A DNA stretch of 64,000 nucleotides from contig CBDDBN010000030.1 of the NCBI GenBank assembly GCA_965225735.1, positions 372,001 to 436,000 on the forward strand. Reading direction: 5' to 3'. Each line of letters starts with the position of its first letter. Within the stretch, counting starts at the first letter, position 1. Source of the stretch: Denitrobaculum sp965225735. GTDB taxonomy: Bacteria > Pseudomonadota > Alphaproteobacteria > Kiloniellales > Kiloniellaceae. The notes under the pieces are model-generated. The model made no database searches. It was given only the letters and a program-made list of their open reading frames with translations, and had not been told where the DNA came from. Position numbers and translations under genes: made by a program. This document shows positions 8,276-18,128 of the stretch, piece by piece.

Positions 8276-9670
8276 TTACTGCGCAGTCGTACCAGCTAGC
8301 AAGCCTTGCGGATCCAGGGCCAGATCGCGACGTACAGAGCCAACCGGACCCAAGGGTGCCAGTAGGGTGCCGTCGACAAGGACATCGATTCCGCCGGCAT
8401 TCCCGGTTAGAAGCGTAAGACCTTCTTGATTCGGAACCCGGTAAACGTCGCCTTCGCGCAGAACCCGTGTCAGAAGCAGTTCGTTCGCGCTGTCTCTGAC
8501 CTGAACCCAGGCATCCTGCGTCGCGCGCAGGATAATACGCGCATCGGCGTTGTCCTCGCCGTAAACCTGCGGCTGCGTCGCGTCCGGCACGGTGACCGTC
8601 TGGGTCGTCACCGGCGCTGCGGGAGCCGCTGGAATCTCAGTAGCGTCGACCTGGTTCACCGCAGCGACCTGATTGGTAACGCTTTGCGACGAAATCACCG
8701 TCGTGCTTTGCGACAGGTTCGCCGTGTCACGCGATGGTGTTGAGGCATCGGAACTCGATGGGGCAGCCAAGGTGGCCACCGCCACTGTATCCTGCTCGAG
8801 GTTCGAAGACGTCGTTTCAGGCGCCTGCGTTGTAACCTGCGGCTGAGGTGCAGGCGACGATGAGGCTGAAGACGTGACCGTTGCAACCGGGTCGTTCGCG
8901 ACGGTGACTTCGGCTGTGACCTGTGGCGCTGCGGGTGTAGACGTTACAGCGCCGCTAGATGTCGCGCTCTCCTGCGCCGGTTCTGGCGCAGGCTGCGTTT
9001 CCGCGACAACTGCGGCGGCGGTTTCATCCGTGGAGGCTTGCCCGGCATCGGAAGCGACCGGAGCAGTCTCGGCCGCAGGTGCTGGTTCAGCCGATCCTGC
9101 GGTATTGTCGCTGGCGCTCGGGGTTGCCGGTGTCGGCGTTAGGGAAATGCCCGCGAGCTCTGTATCCGATGACGCCTCGCCATCGAACAGCGCCTGCAGA
9201 CGGTCCGGCAAGGCCGGAATGAAATCAGCAAAACCGGAATCACGATTGGAAAGGTAGTGCCACCCGCCATAAGCCATCGAGCCCATGAGAAGAGCCACCA
9301 AAAGAATTGCGCCGCCAGGAACCTTTCCTTCGGGAACCGGCGAGGGGAAGACGAGTTGAGTCTGATCGTCCAAACCATCGACGTCCTCACGGAACTGCTG
9401 GACGATTTCATCTTCGTCGAGTTCGAGATACTCGGCATAGGTCTTGATGAAACCTAAGGCATAGGTCGGGCCAGGCAGAGCGTCGTAACGGCCCTGTTCG
9501 ATCGCTTCGAGATAGACATAGCGAATGCGCAATGCCTCCGCGACAGCCTTGAGGTCCTGACCTGTTTGCTTGCGGTGCCGCCGGAGAGTCGCGGAGACCG
9601 TCTCGCGGGGGGCGAGGTTCACATCGCCGACGTTCAGTAGAGGTTCTTGGTCGTCTTTTTTAGGCTTCAC
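8276..9670 (-). CDS. RodZ-like helix-turn-helix membrane protein (DUF4115)
   Basis: 464 residues in the RodZ layout: a cytoplasmic helix-turn-helix (about 25-95, 'GQDLKAVAEALRIRYVYLEAIE'), one membrane segment ('GAILLVALLMGSMAYGGW', about 140), a long Ala/Thr/Ser/Pro-rich periplasmic linker and a C-terminal beta domain (DUF4115, 'RIILRATQDAWVQVRD'). RodZ links MreB to the cell-wall elongation machinery; that role is inferred from architecture. The gene precedes ispG, an arrangement also seen elsewhere in proteobacteria. The linker is unusually long and low in complexity. Confidence 0.85.
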   Translation of the reverse strand: MKPKKDDQEPLLNVGDVNLAPRETVSATLRRHRKQTGQDLKAVAEALRIRYVYLEAIEQGRYDALPGPTYALGFIKTYAEYLELDEDEIVQQFREDVDGLDDQTQLVFPSPVPEGKVPGGAILLVALLMGSMAYGGWHYLSNRDSGFADFIPALPDRLQALFDGEASSDTELAGISLTPTPATPSASDNTAGSAEPAPAAETAPVASDAGQASTDETAAAVVAETQPAPEPAQESATSSGAVTSTPAAPQVTAEVTVANDPVATVTSSASSSPAPQPQVTTQAPETTSSNLEQDTVAVATLAAPSSSDASTPSRDTANLSQSTTVISSQSVTNQVAAVNQVDATEIPAAPAAPVTTQTVTVPDATQPQVYGEDNADARIILRATQDAWVQVRDSANELLLTRVLREGDVYRVPNQEGLTLLTGNAGGIDVLVDGTLLAPLGPVGSVRRDLALDPQGLLAGTTAQ

Positions 9671-10033
9671 GATCTGATTCGCGCCATGATGTTGATCTGA
9701 GTGACATAGAAAACCTAAGCATCACGGAAAACTAAAGTATCTTGGTTAACAATCGGTTTTTATTTTGTTTCCCAACACATCGATAGCAATTGCTCTTCAT
9801 GGATGCCCGAGTCGCACATCGCGTCAACTCAACCTGATGAATGGTCTTTTAGCAAAAAGTGTTAACAGGCAGCAATGGTCTCGGACCCTATCTCAATGCC
9901 TGCGCAATAGGAGCAAGATCGGAGAACCCCTGGATTAGCGGCCTCGCAAGCAATCGGACGCCCAATTTGACACAGGAGAGAACAGCACAGGAACAGCCCC
10001 TTCTCGCGCGCCCTTCGGAGGAACACCTAGATC
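9671..10033. other. Intergenic stretch between ptsP and the RodZ-like gene
   Basis: 363 bp without a supportable gene. The half next to the RodZ-like gene is AT-rich and is where its promoter would lie. No convincing hairpin, riboswitch or tRNA was seen. Confidence 0.5.
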
Positions 10034-12514
10034 TCAGATTTCCACGCCCTGATCTCGTGCGTAGTCCCGCAGATGATTGCGCAGGCTGTGATCAGGAAGC
10101 TCAAGCCAAGACGACAGGTCCCGGCGTAGAGGCTCCACCGCCAGACTTCGGATCATAGTCTTGATCGGTGCGACACTCGGCGATGGCATGGAGAGGCTGT
10201 TGAAACCACAGCCGAGCAGAGCCATCGCCTCGAGCGGATGCGCCGCCATATCGCCGCACAGAGACAGAGCCACACCGCGCGCATTTGCTTGCGCAGCGAT
10301 GCCGTGCAGCAGCTTCAGAAAGCCGGGCGCCAGCACATCGTATCTGCGCACCAGTCGCGGATTGCCGCGGTCGGCTGCGAAGAGAAACTGAAAGAGATCG
10401 TTGCTGCCGACAGAGATGAAGTCGACCTTGTCCAGAAGTGCCGGCAATTGCCAGACCAGCGAAGGCACTTCCAGCATGACCCCGACCTTGACGCTGGACG
10501 GCAAGGCTCTTTCCTTCGAGGTTTCCCGCTCTATCTCGCGCTCCAGCAACGCCCGCGCGGCTTCGAATTCGGCAACATCGCTGATCATGGGGAACATGAT
10601 CCGCAACTCGCCACCCTGCGATGCCCGCAAGAGCGCACGAAGCTGCTGACGCAATACCGCAGGACGATCCAGTCCGATCCTTATGGCGCGCCAGCCCATA
10701 GCCGGATTCTCGTCCACCTCGCCCTGCCAGTAGGGCAAAACCTTGTCCCCGCCCACATCCAGCGTACGGAAGGTGACCGGTTTTCCGCCCGCCTGTTCGA
10801 CAACGCGGCCATAGAGTTCCGTCTGCGCCGTGATACCCGGAAAGGTATCGCGCACCATGAAGGGAATTTCCGTCCGGTACAGACCAATCCCATCGGCGCC
10901 GCTGTCATGCAGGTGCGGAATATCAATCAAAAGGCCGGCATTGATATTCAGGGAGATACGCTGCCCATCGGTGGTAACCGGTGGAAGATCCCGAGTGGTC
11001 GCGAAAATCTCCTTACGCCGGTCCCGTTCCGCAATCGTGTTGGCAAAACTTGCCAGGACCTCTTCATTCGGCCTCAGCAAGACCTGTTCATTGTCTGCGT
11101 CGACGACGATCCGATCGCCCGGGCGCACTGAAGTAACAATATCGCGGCAGCGGCCAACGACCGGAATATTGAGCGCCCGCGCCATAATCACCACATGCGC
11201 GGTCGGCGAACCTTCTTCCAGAACGACGGCGCGCAGGCGTTCGGAATCGTAATCGAGCAATTCCGCAGGCCCCAGGTTTCTGGCGACCAGCACCATTTCG
11301 TCCGGCAAGTCCTGTGCGTTCGATCCGTCCAGTTCGAGCAGATGGTGAAGCAGCCGGTTCCCGAGGTCCTCAAGATCCGACAGACGTTCTTTGAGATAGG
11401 GGTCCTTCACCTTGCCCATGCGTGCCCGGGTATCGACCTGGATCTTTTCGACCGCAGCCTCTGCGGTCAGGCCGCTGAGAATCGCTTCATCGATGCGACC
11501 GATCCAACCCTTGTCCTCGGCGAACATGCGATAGACCTCGAGAATTTCCCGGTGCTCGCCGAGCTCCGCGATATCCGCCCTGGCCAGAAGGTCATCGATT
11601 GCCCCGCGCATCTCCGCGACCGCATCGACCAGCCGCGCCCGTTCCACCTCGGGATCGTCCGCGATCACCTGGGAGATTACAATTCCACGGGTGTGAGGGA
11701 CTGCGTAACCGGCGGCAAGCCCTTCGTTCAAGCCCAAGCCTTCCAGGCGCATGGGCTTGCCCTGCCCCTCGCCGCTGGCTGAGACCTCATCAAAGAGGTT
11801 GATCTCGCCACCTGCGAAGAGTTCGGCCAGGAGCATGGCGACAGTCTCGAGCGCCTCCACCTCTTCGTCGGTGTAGGCCCGCGAGGTAACGTTCTGCACA
11901 GCCAGAACACCGAGCACACGCCCGGCCCTTTGAATCGGTACCCCGAGCAGAGACTGGTAATTTTCTTCGCCGGTTTCCGGACGATAGGCAAAATTCGGGT
12001 GCCGCTGCGCGTCCGAGAGCGCCAAGGGCATGGCGAGGGCCGCAACCTGGCCGACAATACCCTCTTCAACATGCAGCCGGGTCTGATGCACCGCCTCGGG
12101 CTTGAGGCCCATGGTCGCAAAGAGTTCCAGAATGTCTCCGGGGCGCAGGACATAGATCGAGCAGACCTCGGCCACGATGTCCTGGGCGATCAGACGAACG
12201 ATCTTGTCGAGCTTTTGCTGGCTCCCGCCCCGTTCTTTCATCAGATCACGCAGGAGGCGCAGCAGGCGCCGTGAGCCGGCCCAATCGTGAGACCGGCCGT
12301 CATGCGCCTTCGCGTCGAGCGATTTCGTCTCGGCAGACCTCGCAAAGGGCTGCTTCACCTCGGCAGCTTTACTGTCCGCTTCCGACATCGTCCCGCTGGG
12401 GTTTGGGTCGTTGGCTGTATCCGCGCTCACCGCACCACCGCCGGCCGACTCACTCGCCTCAGTGTCGGGGCTTCCCGTATCTTGCATCGATGGGTTGCGG
12501 GGTGGAGCATTCAT
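10034..12514 (-). CDS. ptsP: Phosphoenolpyruvate-protein phosphotransferase PtsP (EI-Ntr)
   Basis: First enzyme of the nitrogen-related phosphotransferase system: it takes phosphate from PEP and passes it to NPr. The order is an N-terminal GAF domain (about 95-235), the PEP-utiliser N domain, a phosphohistidine domain with 'GSPTAHVVIMARA' (active His440) and a C-terminal TIM barrel with 'GLYRTEIPFMVRD' and 'LCGDMAAHP'. At 826 residues it is longer than the usual 750 or so; the first 75 residues are low-complexity, so translation may begin further in. The partners ptsO and ptsN are not in the window. Confidence 0.93.
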   Translation of the reverse strand: MNAPPRNPSMQDTGSPDTEASESAGGGAVSADTANDPNPSGTMSEADSKAAEVKQPFARSAETKSLDAKAHDGRSHDWAGSRRLLRLLRDLMKERGGSQQKLDKIVRLIAQDIVAEVCSIYVLRPGDILELFATMGLKPEAVHQTRLHVEEGIVGQVAALAMPLALSDAQRHPNFAYRPETGEENYQSLLGVPIQRAGRVLGVLAVQNVTSRAYTDEEVEALETVAMLLAELFAGGEINLFDEVSASGEGQGKPMRLEGLGLNEGLAAGYAVPHTRGIVISQVIADDPEVERARLVDAVAEMRGAIDDLLARADIAELGEHREILEVYRMFAEDKGWIGRIDEAILSGLTAEAAVEKIQVDTRARMGKVKDPYLKERLSDLEDLGNRLLHHLLELDGSNAQDLPDEMVLVARNLGPAELLDYDSERLRAVVLEEGSPTAHVVIMARALNIPVVGRCRDIVTSVRPGDRIVVDADNEQVLLRPNEEVLASFANTIAERDRRKEIFATTRDLPPVTTDGQRISLNINAGLLIDIPHLHDSGADGIGLYRTEIPFMVRDTFPGITAQTELYGRVVEQAGGKPVTFRTLDVGGDKVLPYWQGEVDENPAMGWRAIRIGLDRPAVLRQQLRALLRASQGGELRIMFPMISDVAEFEAARALLEREIERETSKERALPSSVKVGVMLEVPSLVWQLPALLDKVDFISVGSNDLFQFLFAADRGNPRLVRRYDVLAPGFLKLLHGIAAQANARGVALSLCGDMAAHPLEAMALLGCGFNSLSMPSPSVAPIKTMIRSLAVEPLRRDLSSWLELPDHSLRNHLRDYARDQGVEI

Positions 12515-12558
12515 AACGAGATGATCTTACACCAGGTCGGCACAAGATGTATGGCGTT

Positions 12559-13779
12559 TTATGCGGCATCCAGCCCATAGGCTGTATGCAGGCTGCGCAG
12601 AGCCAGCTCTGCGTATTCCTCGGCGAGCAGCACACTGACCTTGATTTCCGAGGTGGAAATAACCTGAAGATTGATGCCTTTGTCCGCCAGAGCGGTGAAC
12701 ATGCGCTTGGCGACACCGGCATGACTGCGCATCCCCACACCGATGACCGAGACCTTGACCACATTCGGGTCCGAAGTCAGCGCATCGTACTTCAGATCAT
12801 CCTTGTGAGCCTCCAGGACCGCAACCGCCCGTTCCATATCGGCCTTGGTCACTGTGAAGGTCATATCGGTCGAGTTGCCATCCGCCGAATAACTCTGCAC
12901 GATCATATCGACATTGATCGAGGCATCGGCGAGCGGCCCGAAAATACCGGCGGCAATGCCGGGCCGGTCCGGCACGCGGATCAGGGTAATCTTGGCTTCG
13001 TCCCGGCTATAGGCAATGCCGCTTACAAGTGCGTCTTCCACGATTTCATCCTCATCAACAACCAAAGTCCCCTCGGAATCGTTGAAGCTGGAGCGGACCT
13101 GAACACGGACCGAATGCTTCATCGCCATCTCGACGGATCTGGTTTGCAAGACTTTTGCGCCTTGAGACGCCATTTCGAGCATCTCTTCGTAGGTGATCTT
13201 ATCCAGCTTACGGGCCTTGGATACGATCCGCGGATCGGTCGTATAGACCCCGTCGACATCGGTATAGATATCGCAGCGGTCCGCCTGCAGAGCCGCGGCC
13301 AGAGCGACGGCCGAGGTATCGGATCCGCCACGGCCCAGCGTTGATATCCGTCCGTCAGGACCGATCCCCTGGAAACCGGCAAAAACCGCCACCTGGCCTT
13401 CGCCGAAGCGCCGGATGATGTCATCGACCTCGATATCCTGGATGCGCGCGCTGCCGTGACTGCCATCGGTTTTGATGGGTGCCTGCCATCCCAGCCAGGA
13501 CCGGGCGTTGACACCGATCGACTGCAGCACGATCGCCAGCAAACCGCTGGTCACCTGCTCGCCCGAGGAAACGACCACGTCATATTCGCGCAAATCCGCC
13601 AGTTTGGCGGCGGAATCCACGTAACCGATCAACTGGTTTGTGACGCCCGACATGGCGGAAACAACCACGGCCACTTCGTGACCCGCGTCGACCTCAGCCT
13701 TGACCCGCTGAGCGACGTGGCGGATCCGATCGAGATCGGCCACCGAGGTACCGCCGAACTTCATGACTATTCGGGACAT
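12559..13779 (-). CDS. lysC: Aspartate kinase
   Basis: Phosphorylates aspartate, the entry step to lysine, threonine and methionine. The 406 residues begin 'RIVMKFGGTSVADLDRI' (kinase motif KFGGTS), continue with 'GRGGSDTSAVALA', and end in two ACT domains that normally bind lysine or threonine for feedback control. Length fits a monofunctional class enzyme. ptsP lies directly downstream on the same strand and ubiG diverges upstream. Confidence 0.96.
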   Translation of the reverse strand: MSRIVMKFGGTSVADLDRIRHVAQRVKAEVDAGHEVAVVVSAMSGVTNQLIGYVDSAAKLADLREYDVVVSSGEQVTSGLLAIVLQSIGVNARSWLGWQAPIKTDGSHGSARIQDIEVDDIIRRFGEGQVAVFAGFQGIGPDGRISTLGRGGSDTSAVALAAALQADRCDIYTDVDGVYTTDPRIVSKARKLDKITYEEMLEMASQGAKVLQTRSVEMAMKHSVRVQVRSSFNDSEGTLVVDEDEIVEDALVSGIAYSRDEAKITLIRVPDRPGIAAGIFGPLADASINVDMIVQSYSADGNSTDMTFTVTKADMERAVAVLEAHKDDLKYDALTSDPNVVKVSVIGVGMRSHAGVAKRMFTALADKGINLQVISTSEIKVSVLLAEEYAELALRSLHTAYGLDAA

Positions 13780-13911
13780 AACGACCTTAAAGTAAAAAGG
13801 AAACGATCCGGTTGCCCGCAGAGGGGCGGCTATCCATACTCTTTAGCGGGGGTGGGTGGCAAGCATGCCGCCAAAACCCGCGAAAGATTGTGGCTATCGA
13901 GATAAACGGAC

Positions 13912-14661
13912 ATGACCAAGCTTCAGGACAGCACGAGCGTCGACGCCCAGGAAATCGAGAAATTCTCGGCTATTGCCGCGGAATGGTGGGACCCAAACGG
14001 CAAGTTCAAACCGCTGCATCAACTGAATCCGACGCGCATCGGCTACATTCGCGATCAGGTCGCGCGGCACTTCGACCGGGATCCAAAGGCGGACCGTCCC
14101 CTCTCGGGCATCCGTTTACTCGATATCGGATGCGGCGGCGGCTTGCTGAGCGAACCCCTGACGCGCCTCGGCGCAGAGGTCACGGCCATCGATGCCGCCG
14201 AAAAAAACATCAAAACCGCCAGCACCCATGCGGCAGAGGTCGGCCTGGAGATCGATTACCGGCACACAACCGCCGAAGACCTTCTGGCAGATGGAGACAG
14301 CTTCGACGTGGTCTTGAATATGGAAGTGATTGAGCATGTTGCCGATGTCACATCCTTTTCCAAGTCTGCCTGCGGGCTGGTCAAAAAGGGGGGCGCCATG
14401 GTGGCCTCCACATTAAACCGCACCCCGAAGTCCTATCTGATGGCCATTTTGGGCGCGGAATATGTCCTGCGCTGGCTGCCGCGCGGCACACACGATTGGC
14501 GGAAGTTCCTGAGACCCTCCGAGTTAACAGGTCTCTTGCGGGCACAGGCTATGCAGATCGAGGATATCAGCGGCGTGGTCTACAATCCCATCAACGAGCG
14601 CTGGCGGCTTTCGAGACGGGATCTCGACGTGAACTACATGCTGTTCGCGACCAAACCTTAA
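13912..14661 (+). CDS. ubiG: 3-demethylubiquinone-9 3-O-methyltransferase
   Basis: UbiG performs both O-methylations in ubiquinone biosynthesis. The 249 residues contain the N-terminal 'FSAIAAEWWDPNGKFKPLH' signature, SAM motif 'LLDIGCGGGLLSEPL' and 'NMEVIEHVAD'. It is transcribed divergently from lysC across about 130 bp. Its stop lies 30 bp from the end of the convergent DUF1178 gene. Confidence 0.96.
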   Translation: MTKLQDSTSVDAQEIEKFSAIAAEWWDPNGKFKPLHQLNPTRIGYIRDQVARHFDRDPKADRPLSGIRLLDIGCGGGLLSEPLTRLGAEVTAIDAAEKNIKTASTHAAEVGLEIDYRHTTAEDLLADGDSFDVVLNMEVIEHVADVTSFSKSACGLVKKGGAMVASTLNRTPKSYLMAILGAEYVLRWLPRGTHDWRKFLRPSELTGLLRAQAMQIEDISGVVYNPINERWRLSRRDLDVNYMLFATKP

Positions 14662-14674
14662 ATCGGCGGCCGTG

Positions 14675-14704
14675 CCTTAAGATTCGTGACCTTAAGAATC
14701 GTGA
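14675..14704. repeat. 15-bp tandem duplication over the DUF1178 stop codon
   Basis: CCTTAAGATTCGTGA (14675-14689) is followed directly by CCTTAAGAATCGTGA (14690-14704), with one mismatch. On the minus strand the copies read HDS-stop then GHES-stop in the same frame. Confidence 0.85.
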
Positions 14705-15186
14705 CGGGGGATCCAGGGGACGCGGGCGAACTCAACACCCTCGTCTTCCAACGCCTTGGCGTCTTCATCGCTGGACTCACCGTAGATGCCGCGCGCTTCT
14801 GCCTCGCCATAGTGGATCTTGCGGGCTTCTTCGGCAAAATCGGTACCAACGTAGTCGCACTCACGCTCGACGTTTTCACGCAGGTCTTTAAGGGCCTGCA
14901 TCACCTCGGTGACCTTTTCAAGGTCCGCGTTCGTGGTGACCGATCCATTGGCTGTGGCAGGTTGAGGCGCAACCTCCGCACCCGTGCTCGGCGCCTCTGG
15001 CAGGCTTTCCTTGTTTTGCCGGCGGGTCGTCACGTTCGGCGCCATAAGAGCTTTTTCGACGCGCTTCGAGCCACAGACGGGACAACGAACCACCCCGGCC
15101 TCGACCTGCTCCTGGTAAGCCGCGCTGTCCTTGAACCAGGCCTCGAAGACGTGGTCTTTTTTACACCTCAAATCAAAAACGATCAT
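14692..15186 (-). CDS. DUF1178 family protein
   Basis: 164 residues of the alphaproteobacterial/betaproteobacterial DUF1178 family. The N-terminus 'MIVFDLRCKKDHVFEAWF' and 'VRCPVCGSKRVEKALMAP' form a zinc-ribbon-like module (Cys8, Cys35, Cys38 with a nearby His). The middle is a variable linker; the C-terminal 'GTDFAEEARKIHYGEAEARGIYGE' is conserved in the family. No function is established. The stop codon lies inside a short tandem duplication. Confidence 0.88.
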   Translation of the reverse strand: MIVFDLRCKKDHVFEAWFKDSAAYQEQVEAGVVRCPVCGSKRVEKALMAPNVTTRRQNKESLPEAPSTGAEVAPQPATANGSVTTNADLEKVTEVMQALKDLRENVERECDYVGTDFAEEARKIHYGEAEARGIYGESSDEDAKALEDEGVEFARVPWIPRHDS

Positions 15187-15301
15187 CTCGTCTGCATCCG
15201 TCGCCTACCAAGCTCTCGCAGCCTGATATAGGGCAAAAACCCCGTTCTAAAACCCACCATACCAACGATAAGACTCGTGAAACAGCCAGGGATCAAGGAA
15301 A

Positions 15302-15859
15302 ATGACACAAAAGGAGCAGGCATCGTCGGCGGCGAAGCACGCCGCTACAACCGAGGCCTCGGCCTGGGTTCAACGCTTTGCATCTTTGGTTCCTGCTGGC
15401 GGCGAGGTGTTGGACCTCGCCTGCGGTGGAGGGCGTCACAGTCGGTTATTTCTCGACCTGGGTTACCCCGTTCTGGCTCTCGATAGAGACCTGTCCCGTC
15501 TTAACGATCTGATATCGAGGGATAATTTCTCCACTCAACAGCATGACCTGGAGGATGGCCGCGCTTTTCCTCTCGCGCCCGAAAGCTTCGCGGGAACCAT
15601 TGTGACAAACTATCTCTATCGGCCGATCTTGCCCGATATCGTCCAAAGCGTCGCACCAGGCGGGATTCTGATTTACGAGACCTTCGCCCGAGGGAACGAG
15701 CGCTTCGGCCGTCCGTCAAATCCGGATTTCCTGCTAAAACCGGGCGAACTTCTCGATGCGGTCGCGAAAGGCTTCCAGGTTCTCGCCTACGAAGACTTGA
15801 TCGTCGATCTGCCGAAACCCGCGGCTATACAGCGCATCTGCGCCCGACGGAACGGTTAG
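15302..15859 (+). CDS. SAM-dependent class I methyltransferase
   Basis: 185 residues with 'VLDLACGGGRHSRLFLDLG' (SAM motif I), an acidic ribose-binding end 'LALDRD', and 'ILIYETFARGNERFGRPSNPDFLL', typical of TehB/UbiE-like small methyltransferases. RBS AAGGAAA precedes the ATG. The 3' end overlaps the convergent amidase gene by 4 bp. Substrate unknown. Confidence 0.85.
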   Translation: MTQKEQASSAAKHAATTEASAWVQRFASLVPAGGEVLDLACGGGRHSRLFLDLGYPVLALDRDLSRLNDLISRDNFSTQQHDLEDGRAFPLAPESFAGTIVTNYLYRPILPDIVQSVAPGGILIYETFARGNERFGRPSNPDFLLKPGELLDAVAKGFQVLAYEDLIVDLPKPAAIQRICARRNG

Positions 15860-16716
15860 GAAGGAAGCGCGAAGGCTCTGTCATGGGACAAGGACGGCAC
15901 CATCGAACGGGCTTTGGCGACAGCAGCCGGGTCGATCTCAGCGGTCACAAATCCCGGTTCCTCGCCCCCATCGGCCAGGATCTCACCCCAGGGCGAGACG
16001 ATCAGCGAGTGGCCGTAGGTCTGCCGTCCACCTGCATGGGTGCCGCACTGGGCTGGCGCGAAGATAAAGCAGCCGGTTTCAATCGCCCGCGCCCGCAGCA
16101 GCGTATGCCAATGCGCCGCGCCGGTCAGGCGGGTAAAGGCGGAAGGCACGGTGATGAAGGAAGCTCCGGCCGCTGCAAGCGCCTTATAGAGCGGTGGAAA
16201 CCGCAAGTCGTAGCAAATGGTCAACCCAAGCCTGCCCCAGGGTAAATCGGTGATGACCGACTTGTCGCCAGGGCGGTAGGTCGAGGACTCCCGGTAAGTC
16301 TGACCGTCGGGGATCGTCACGTCGAACATATGGATTTTGTCGTAACGCGCGGCGATCTCGCCTTTGGGATCGAAGAGAAACGACCGATTGGCCAGTTTCG
16401 TCTGGCCCGGTTCGACTTCGCCGAGACCGATACCGAAAGACCCGGCCAACAGCCAAATCTCAAGCTCAGCCGCAAGTTCGCTAAACAGCGCGATGCCGGG
16501 GTGGCTCTCTTCAGGTAGAGATTTCTCGATGGTCGCGGCGCGCCGGGACTCGATCAGAGACGTCGTCTCCGGAGTCATGATCAGATCGGCGCCGGCAGCC
16601 TTGGCCTGCCGAATCAGGCCCTCCGCGACCTTTAAACTCGGCGCGTGATCCGACGCCGCAGTCAGCTGGATGCAGGCGGCTTTGAAGCCGCCAGAGGATT
16701 CCTCGGAAGTCGTCAA
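15856..16716 (-). CDS. Carbon-nitrogen hydrolase, Nit1/deaminated-glutathione amidase type
   Basis: Nitrilase-superfamily amidase of 286 residues with the Glu50-Lys127-Cys168 triad visible in 'MTPETTSL', 'RYDKIHMFDV' and 'LTICYDLRFP'. Close bacterial relatives hydrolyse deaminated glutathione as metabolite repair; that substrate is inferred. The apparent start is TTG overlapping the glutaredoxin stop (TTGA), so the pair is probably coupled, and a glutathione-linked neighbour fits the assignment. Confidence 0.88.
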   Translation of the reverse strand: MTTSEESSGGFKAACIQLTAASDHAPSLKVAEGLIRQAKAAGADLIMTPETTSLIESRRAATIEKSLPEESHPGIALFSELAAELEIWLLAGSFGIGLGEVEPGQTKLANRSFLFDPKGEIAARYDKIHMFDVTIPDGQTYRESSTYRPGDKSVITDLPWGRLGLTICYDLRFPPLYKALAAAGASFITVPSAFTRLTGAAHWHTLLRARAIETGCFIFAPAQCGTHAGGRQTYGHSLIVSPWGEILADGGEEPGFVTAEIDPAAVAKARSMVPSLSHDRAFALPS

Positions 16717-16991
16717 GAGGCCTTCATCAGGAGCGGATCGAGGTTGCCCCTCTGCTCAAGTGCATAGAGATCGTCGCAGCCACCGATATGCTGTCCGTCG
16801 ATAAAGATCTGCGGCACGCTTGTCCGTCCGCCAGCGCGCTGGATCATTTCCGGCCGGCGCCGCGGCTGCAACATGATGTCAATTTCGTCGTAGCCTACAC
16901 CCTTTGCCTCAAGCAGGCGTTTCGCCCGCGCGCAAAATCCGCAAAGCATGCTTGAATAGACTTCGATCACAGGAGATTGCTGTTCCGACAT
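16713..16991 (-). CDS. grxC: Glutaredoxin 3
   Basis: Small glutathione-dependent thiol-disulfide oxidoreductase of 92 residues. 'VEVYSS'-type strand beta1 is present as 'IEVYSSMLCGFCARAKRLL', giving a CGFC active site (Cys17, Cys20) instead of the commoner CPYC, plus the cis-Pro segment 'RTSVPQIFIDGQHIGGCDDL'. The frame extends 40 codons upstream, but homology begins at the ATG at 16991. Coupled to the downstream amidase gene. Confidence 0.92.
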   Translation of the reverse strand: MSEQQSPVIEVYSSMLCGFCARAKRLLEAKGVGYDEIDIMLQPRRRPEMIQRAGGRTSVPQIFIDGQHIGGCDDLYALEQRGNLDPLLMKAS

Positions 16992-17190
16992 TTTACTCTC
17001 TGAGATGTTGTAATCGCCATAAAACCGCCGGACCGGGAGCATTTCGCCCGGATCGTGTGCGGTCTGAAAAACTGACAAAGCTGTATAACCTGAGAGATTT
17101 AGGGTCGTCATGGTTAAATTACAGCCCCATCGACGAAGGTCACCGTAATTTTACCGCTTTCAAGGTGAAATTATTTAGGCAAGTCGTCCT

Positions 17191-17964
17191 TCAGCTGCGC
17201 ACAACCCGCGCCAGTGTGAGGACATCCACTGCCGCGGCGCCCCCGCGTAAAAGACAAGGGACGCAAGCATCCACCGTCGCACCCGTCGTATAGACATCAT
17301 CGATCAACAGAACGCGCCTGCCCTCGATTTGAGGCTGCTCGGAGGGTTTGATCCGAAAGGCGCCCGCGACATTCCGCCGACGGGCGGCGCCGCTCAGTCG
17401 ACCCTGCGTAGGGGTGGCGCGCTGGCGTTGCAGGATCCGTGAGGAAAAGGCTTTGTCGTGGCGTTCGGCAAGCTTTTGCGCGAGTAAAGCGGATTGATTG
17501 TACCGCCTCAGGAAAAGTCGGCGCCAATGAAGCGGCACGGGTAAGATAATGTCCGCCTCGGCAATGAGGTCACGGCCCGCCAGCGCCATCCAGGTCACCA
17601 AGGTGACCGCCGTCTCCGTCCGGTCCGCATGCTTGAAGGCCAGGATAAGGTCTCGGCTGGCGTCGTCATAGACGAGTGCCGCGCGGGCGCGCGCGAAAGC
17701 CTTCGGTCTAGCAATGCAATCGGCACAGAGAGGACCGTCTGGGTCAGCGGATTCACTTGCCCCAAATGCCGCGCCTTCAAATTCGAAGGGAAAGCCGCAG
17801 GTCTCGCAACAAGGCGCAGTGATAAAGCGCAGAGCGCTCCAGCAATTGGCGCAGAGCGTACCATTCCGTTCCACGACCACACGGCACTTCGCGCAGGTCG
17901 GCGGCAGAACCGAGTCCAGCGCCAGACGCGCAAGTGCTTTCATTCCTTGCATATCTGCAAGCAT
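17191..17964 (-). CDS. ComF family phosphoribosyltransferase-fold protein
   Basis: 257 residues. The N-terminal double zinc-binding region shows CxxC pairs ('PPTCAKC', 'LCANC', 'CCETCGFPF'), followed by a type I PRTase domain with the PRPP loop 'VLLIDDVYTTGAT'. ComF is linked to DNA uptake and single-strand DNA handling; in alphaproteobacteria the role is less clear. Starts at 17952 or 17943 are possible. Divergent from the NDUFAF5-like gene. Confidence 0.9.
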   Translation of the reverse strand: MLADMQGMKALARLALDSVLPPTCAKCRVVVERNGTLCANCWSALRFITAPCCETCGFPFEFEGAAFGASESADPDGPLCADCIARPKAFARARAALVYDDASRDLILAFKHADRTETAVTLVTWMALAGRDLIAEADIILPVPLHWRRLFLRRYNQSALLAQKLAERHDKAFSSRILQRQRATPTQGRLSGAARRRNVAGAFRIKPSEQPQIEGRRVLLIDDVYTTGATVDACVPCLLRGGAAAVDVLTLARVVRS

Positions 17965-18128
17965 GCCTTGCTTTTGAGTTGTGCTGCAATCCCCTGGATG
18001 ATCCAGATTTATGTTTTGCCGGACTTACAGCAGCCGGTTTGCCAAAAGGCCGCAACTTTGATATCGCCCAATCACAGAACTCAGGCGAAAGTCTTGCCCG
18101 ACAGCCTGCTCGGCCGATGGGGAATGCG

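Noticed and set aside
9859..10158. Plus-strand 99-codon frame in the ptsP/RodZ gap
   Set aside because: No ribosome binding site, overlaps the ptsP 3' end and lacks protein-like composition.
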